Positions 17,475 to 18,101 of a stretch of 18,101 nt of DNA are shown here, one piece after another. A model generated the notes under the pieces. That model was not told the origin of the DNA and ran no database searches. It saw only the letters and a list, made by a program, of their open reading frames with translations. The DNA is from DASPKW01 sp038244055. GTDB taxonomy: Bacteria > Planctomycetota > Phycisphaerae > Tepidisphaerales > Tepidisphaeraceae. The DNA is taken from assembly GCA_038244055.1 (NCBI GenBank), contig JBBRTW010000099.1:1-18101 (forward strand), in the 5' to 3' direction. Every line of letters starts with the position of its first letter. The stretch's first letter is position 1. A program made the translations under genes and the position numbers.

Positions 17475-17906
17475 ATGGACTGGCGCAGCACTCTCGCCAA
17501 CGCGCTGTGGTGGTATTCCAATGCGATGGGTCATGCTCGTTTCCGAAGTAGCCTGAATAAGCCGCGCGAAGTTCAACAAACCCTTCTCCATCGCTATCTC
17601 CGAACCAACGCCCAAACCGCCTTCGGCCGCGCCCACCACTTCGCCGACATCCGCACGATCACCCAATTCCAAGCCCGTGTCCCACTCGCGACCTACGATG
17701 ATTACGAACCCTACATCGATCGCATCCGCGCGGGCCAATCCCACGTCCTCACCCGCGAGCCGGTTACCCGCCTGATGCCCTCCAGCGGCTCAACCCGTGC
17801 CCGGAAGCTCATCCCTTATACTGCGAGCCTCCAACGCGAATTCAACGCCGCCATCGCCCCCTGGATCTGGGTGTCCGTTCCGCGATCCGCACTAACGCGA
17901 ATCTAG
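17475..17906 (+). pseudogene. GH3-family acyl-adenylating ligase, N-terminal fragment only
   Basis: GH3 enzymes activate a carboxylate with ATP and join it to an amino acid or other amine; bacterial members occur in biosynthetic clusters. Diagnostic blocks are TAFGRAHHFADIRTITQFQ, VPLATYDDYEPYIDRI and the ATP-binding motif LMPSSGSTRARKLIPYTAS. Family members are about 500-550 residues, but this frame stops after 143. The similarity ends at AAIAPWI (about 17,867), and the last dozen residues are encoded by unrelated sequence. Everything after the junction is foreign. The start ATG has GAAGG 9 nt upstream and lies two bases after the GNAT gene, so it was the next gene of this operon. It is broken here by recombination or by an assembly error. 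Confidence 0.8.
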
Positions 17907-18101
17907 TCGACGAGATTGCAGTTCGGGCAGAGGCCTGGGGAGCGCGGCAGGGATTAAACGGAACCGCTCGGGAAATCGGAACCGCGAAGCATGTCTACGC
18001 GAAAGATCTGCTGAACCGATACCAGCAAATGTTCGGCGACCGGGGGCTCAATACTGAAGTGCGGTATGTGAGCCAAGCGTTGTGGGAGCCGGGGAGAGGC
18101 A
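17861..18101 (+). pseudogene. Foreign fragment resembling an RHS/polymorphic-toxin C-terminal tail, cut by the window edge
   Basis: In a frame different from GH3, an open stretch of about 80 codons reaches the window end without a stop. It contains VDEIAVRAEAWGARQGLNG, then GTAKHVYAKDLLNRYQQ and FGDRGLNTEVRYVSQAL. These resemble, from memory, the extreme C-terminal domain of RHS-repeat or other polymorphic-toxin proteins, which often continue with GSIRLDVVE. There is no start codon of its own. The boundary with the GH3 fragment is near CTGGATC at 17,861-17,867. The exact family needs a search. Confidence 0.45.

Overview
The window looks like one contig from a moderately high-GC bacterium. The mix of B12-binding radical SAM proteins, a GH3-type ligase, a Rieske oxygenase and a long serine recombinase would suit Planctomycetota or a similar environmental lineage, but nothing here fixes the taxonomy. 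It splits into a mobile and defence half (about 1-9,100) and a metabolic half (about 9,177-17,867), with a foreign-looking fragment at the right edge.

Positions 1-1,237 are the leader-distal part of a CRISPR array with subtype I-E-like 29-bp repeats and 31-33-nt spacers (21 repeats, the first cut by the window edge; 20 spacers). No leader and no cas gene is visible. An IS3-family insertion sequence follows (about 1,271-2,620, minus strand), with a canonical A AAA AAG frameshift site joining OrfA and OrfB. Removing the element and one copy of a 3-bp CGT duplication rebuilds a hairpin that resembles the CRISPR repeat core, so the IS probably landed in a degenerate terminal repeat.

Positions 2,629-4,814 are a graveyard of gene fragments: the C-terminal part of a widespread uncharacterised protein family, a 57-codon piece resembling a large DNA methyltransferase, and a frameshifted C-terminal remnant resembling a primase/helicase. 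Next comes a short region with a MerR-like DNA-binding protein (5,351), an unknown protein (6,110) and a 666-residue large serine recombinase (6,620). The recombinase 3' end runs through a 13-bp perfect inverted repeat into the 3' half of a minus-strand tRNA-Pro(GGG). That arrangement is a candidate attachment site of an integrated element.

From 9,177 the genes are tightly packed. A Rieske oxygenase, an exported NTF2-like protein and an alpha/beta-hydrolase-like protein run rightward. A membrane fatty-acid desaturase faces them. Divergent from it, two B12-binding radical SAM proteins, two GNAT-like proteins and a GH3-like acyl-adenylating enzyme are joined by overlaps or a 2-bp gap. This looks like an undescribed biosynthetic or lipid-modification locus: radical and oxygenase chemistry on an acyl chain, then acyl or amide transfer. 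The product is unknown. The GH3 gene breaks at about 17,867, where another open frame begins that resembles the tail of RHS/polymorphic-toxin proteins. This is either a genuine recombination junction or an assembly chimera.
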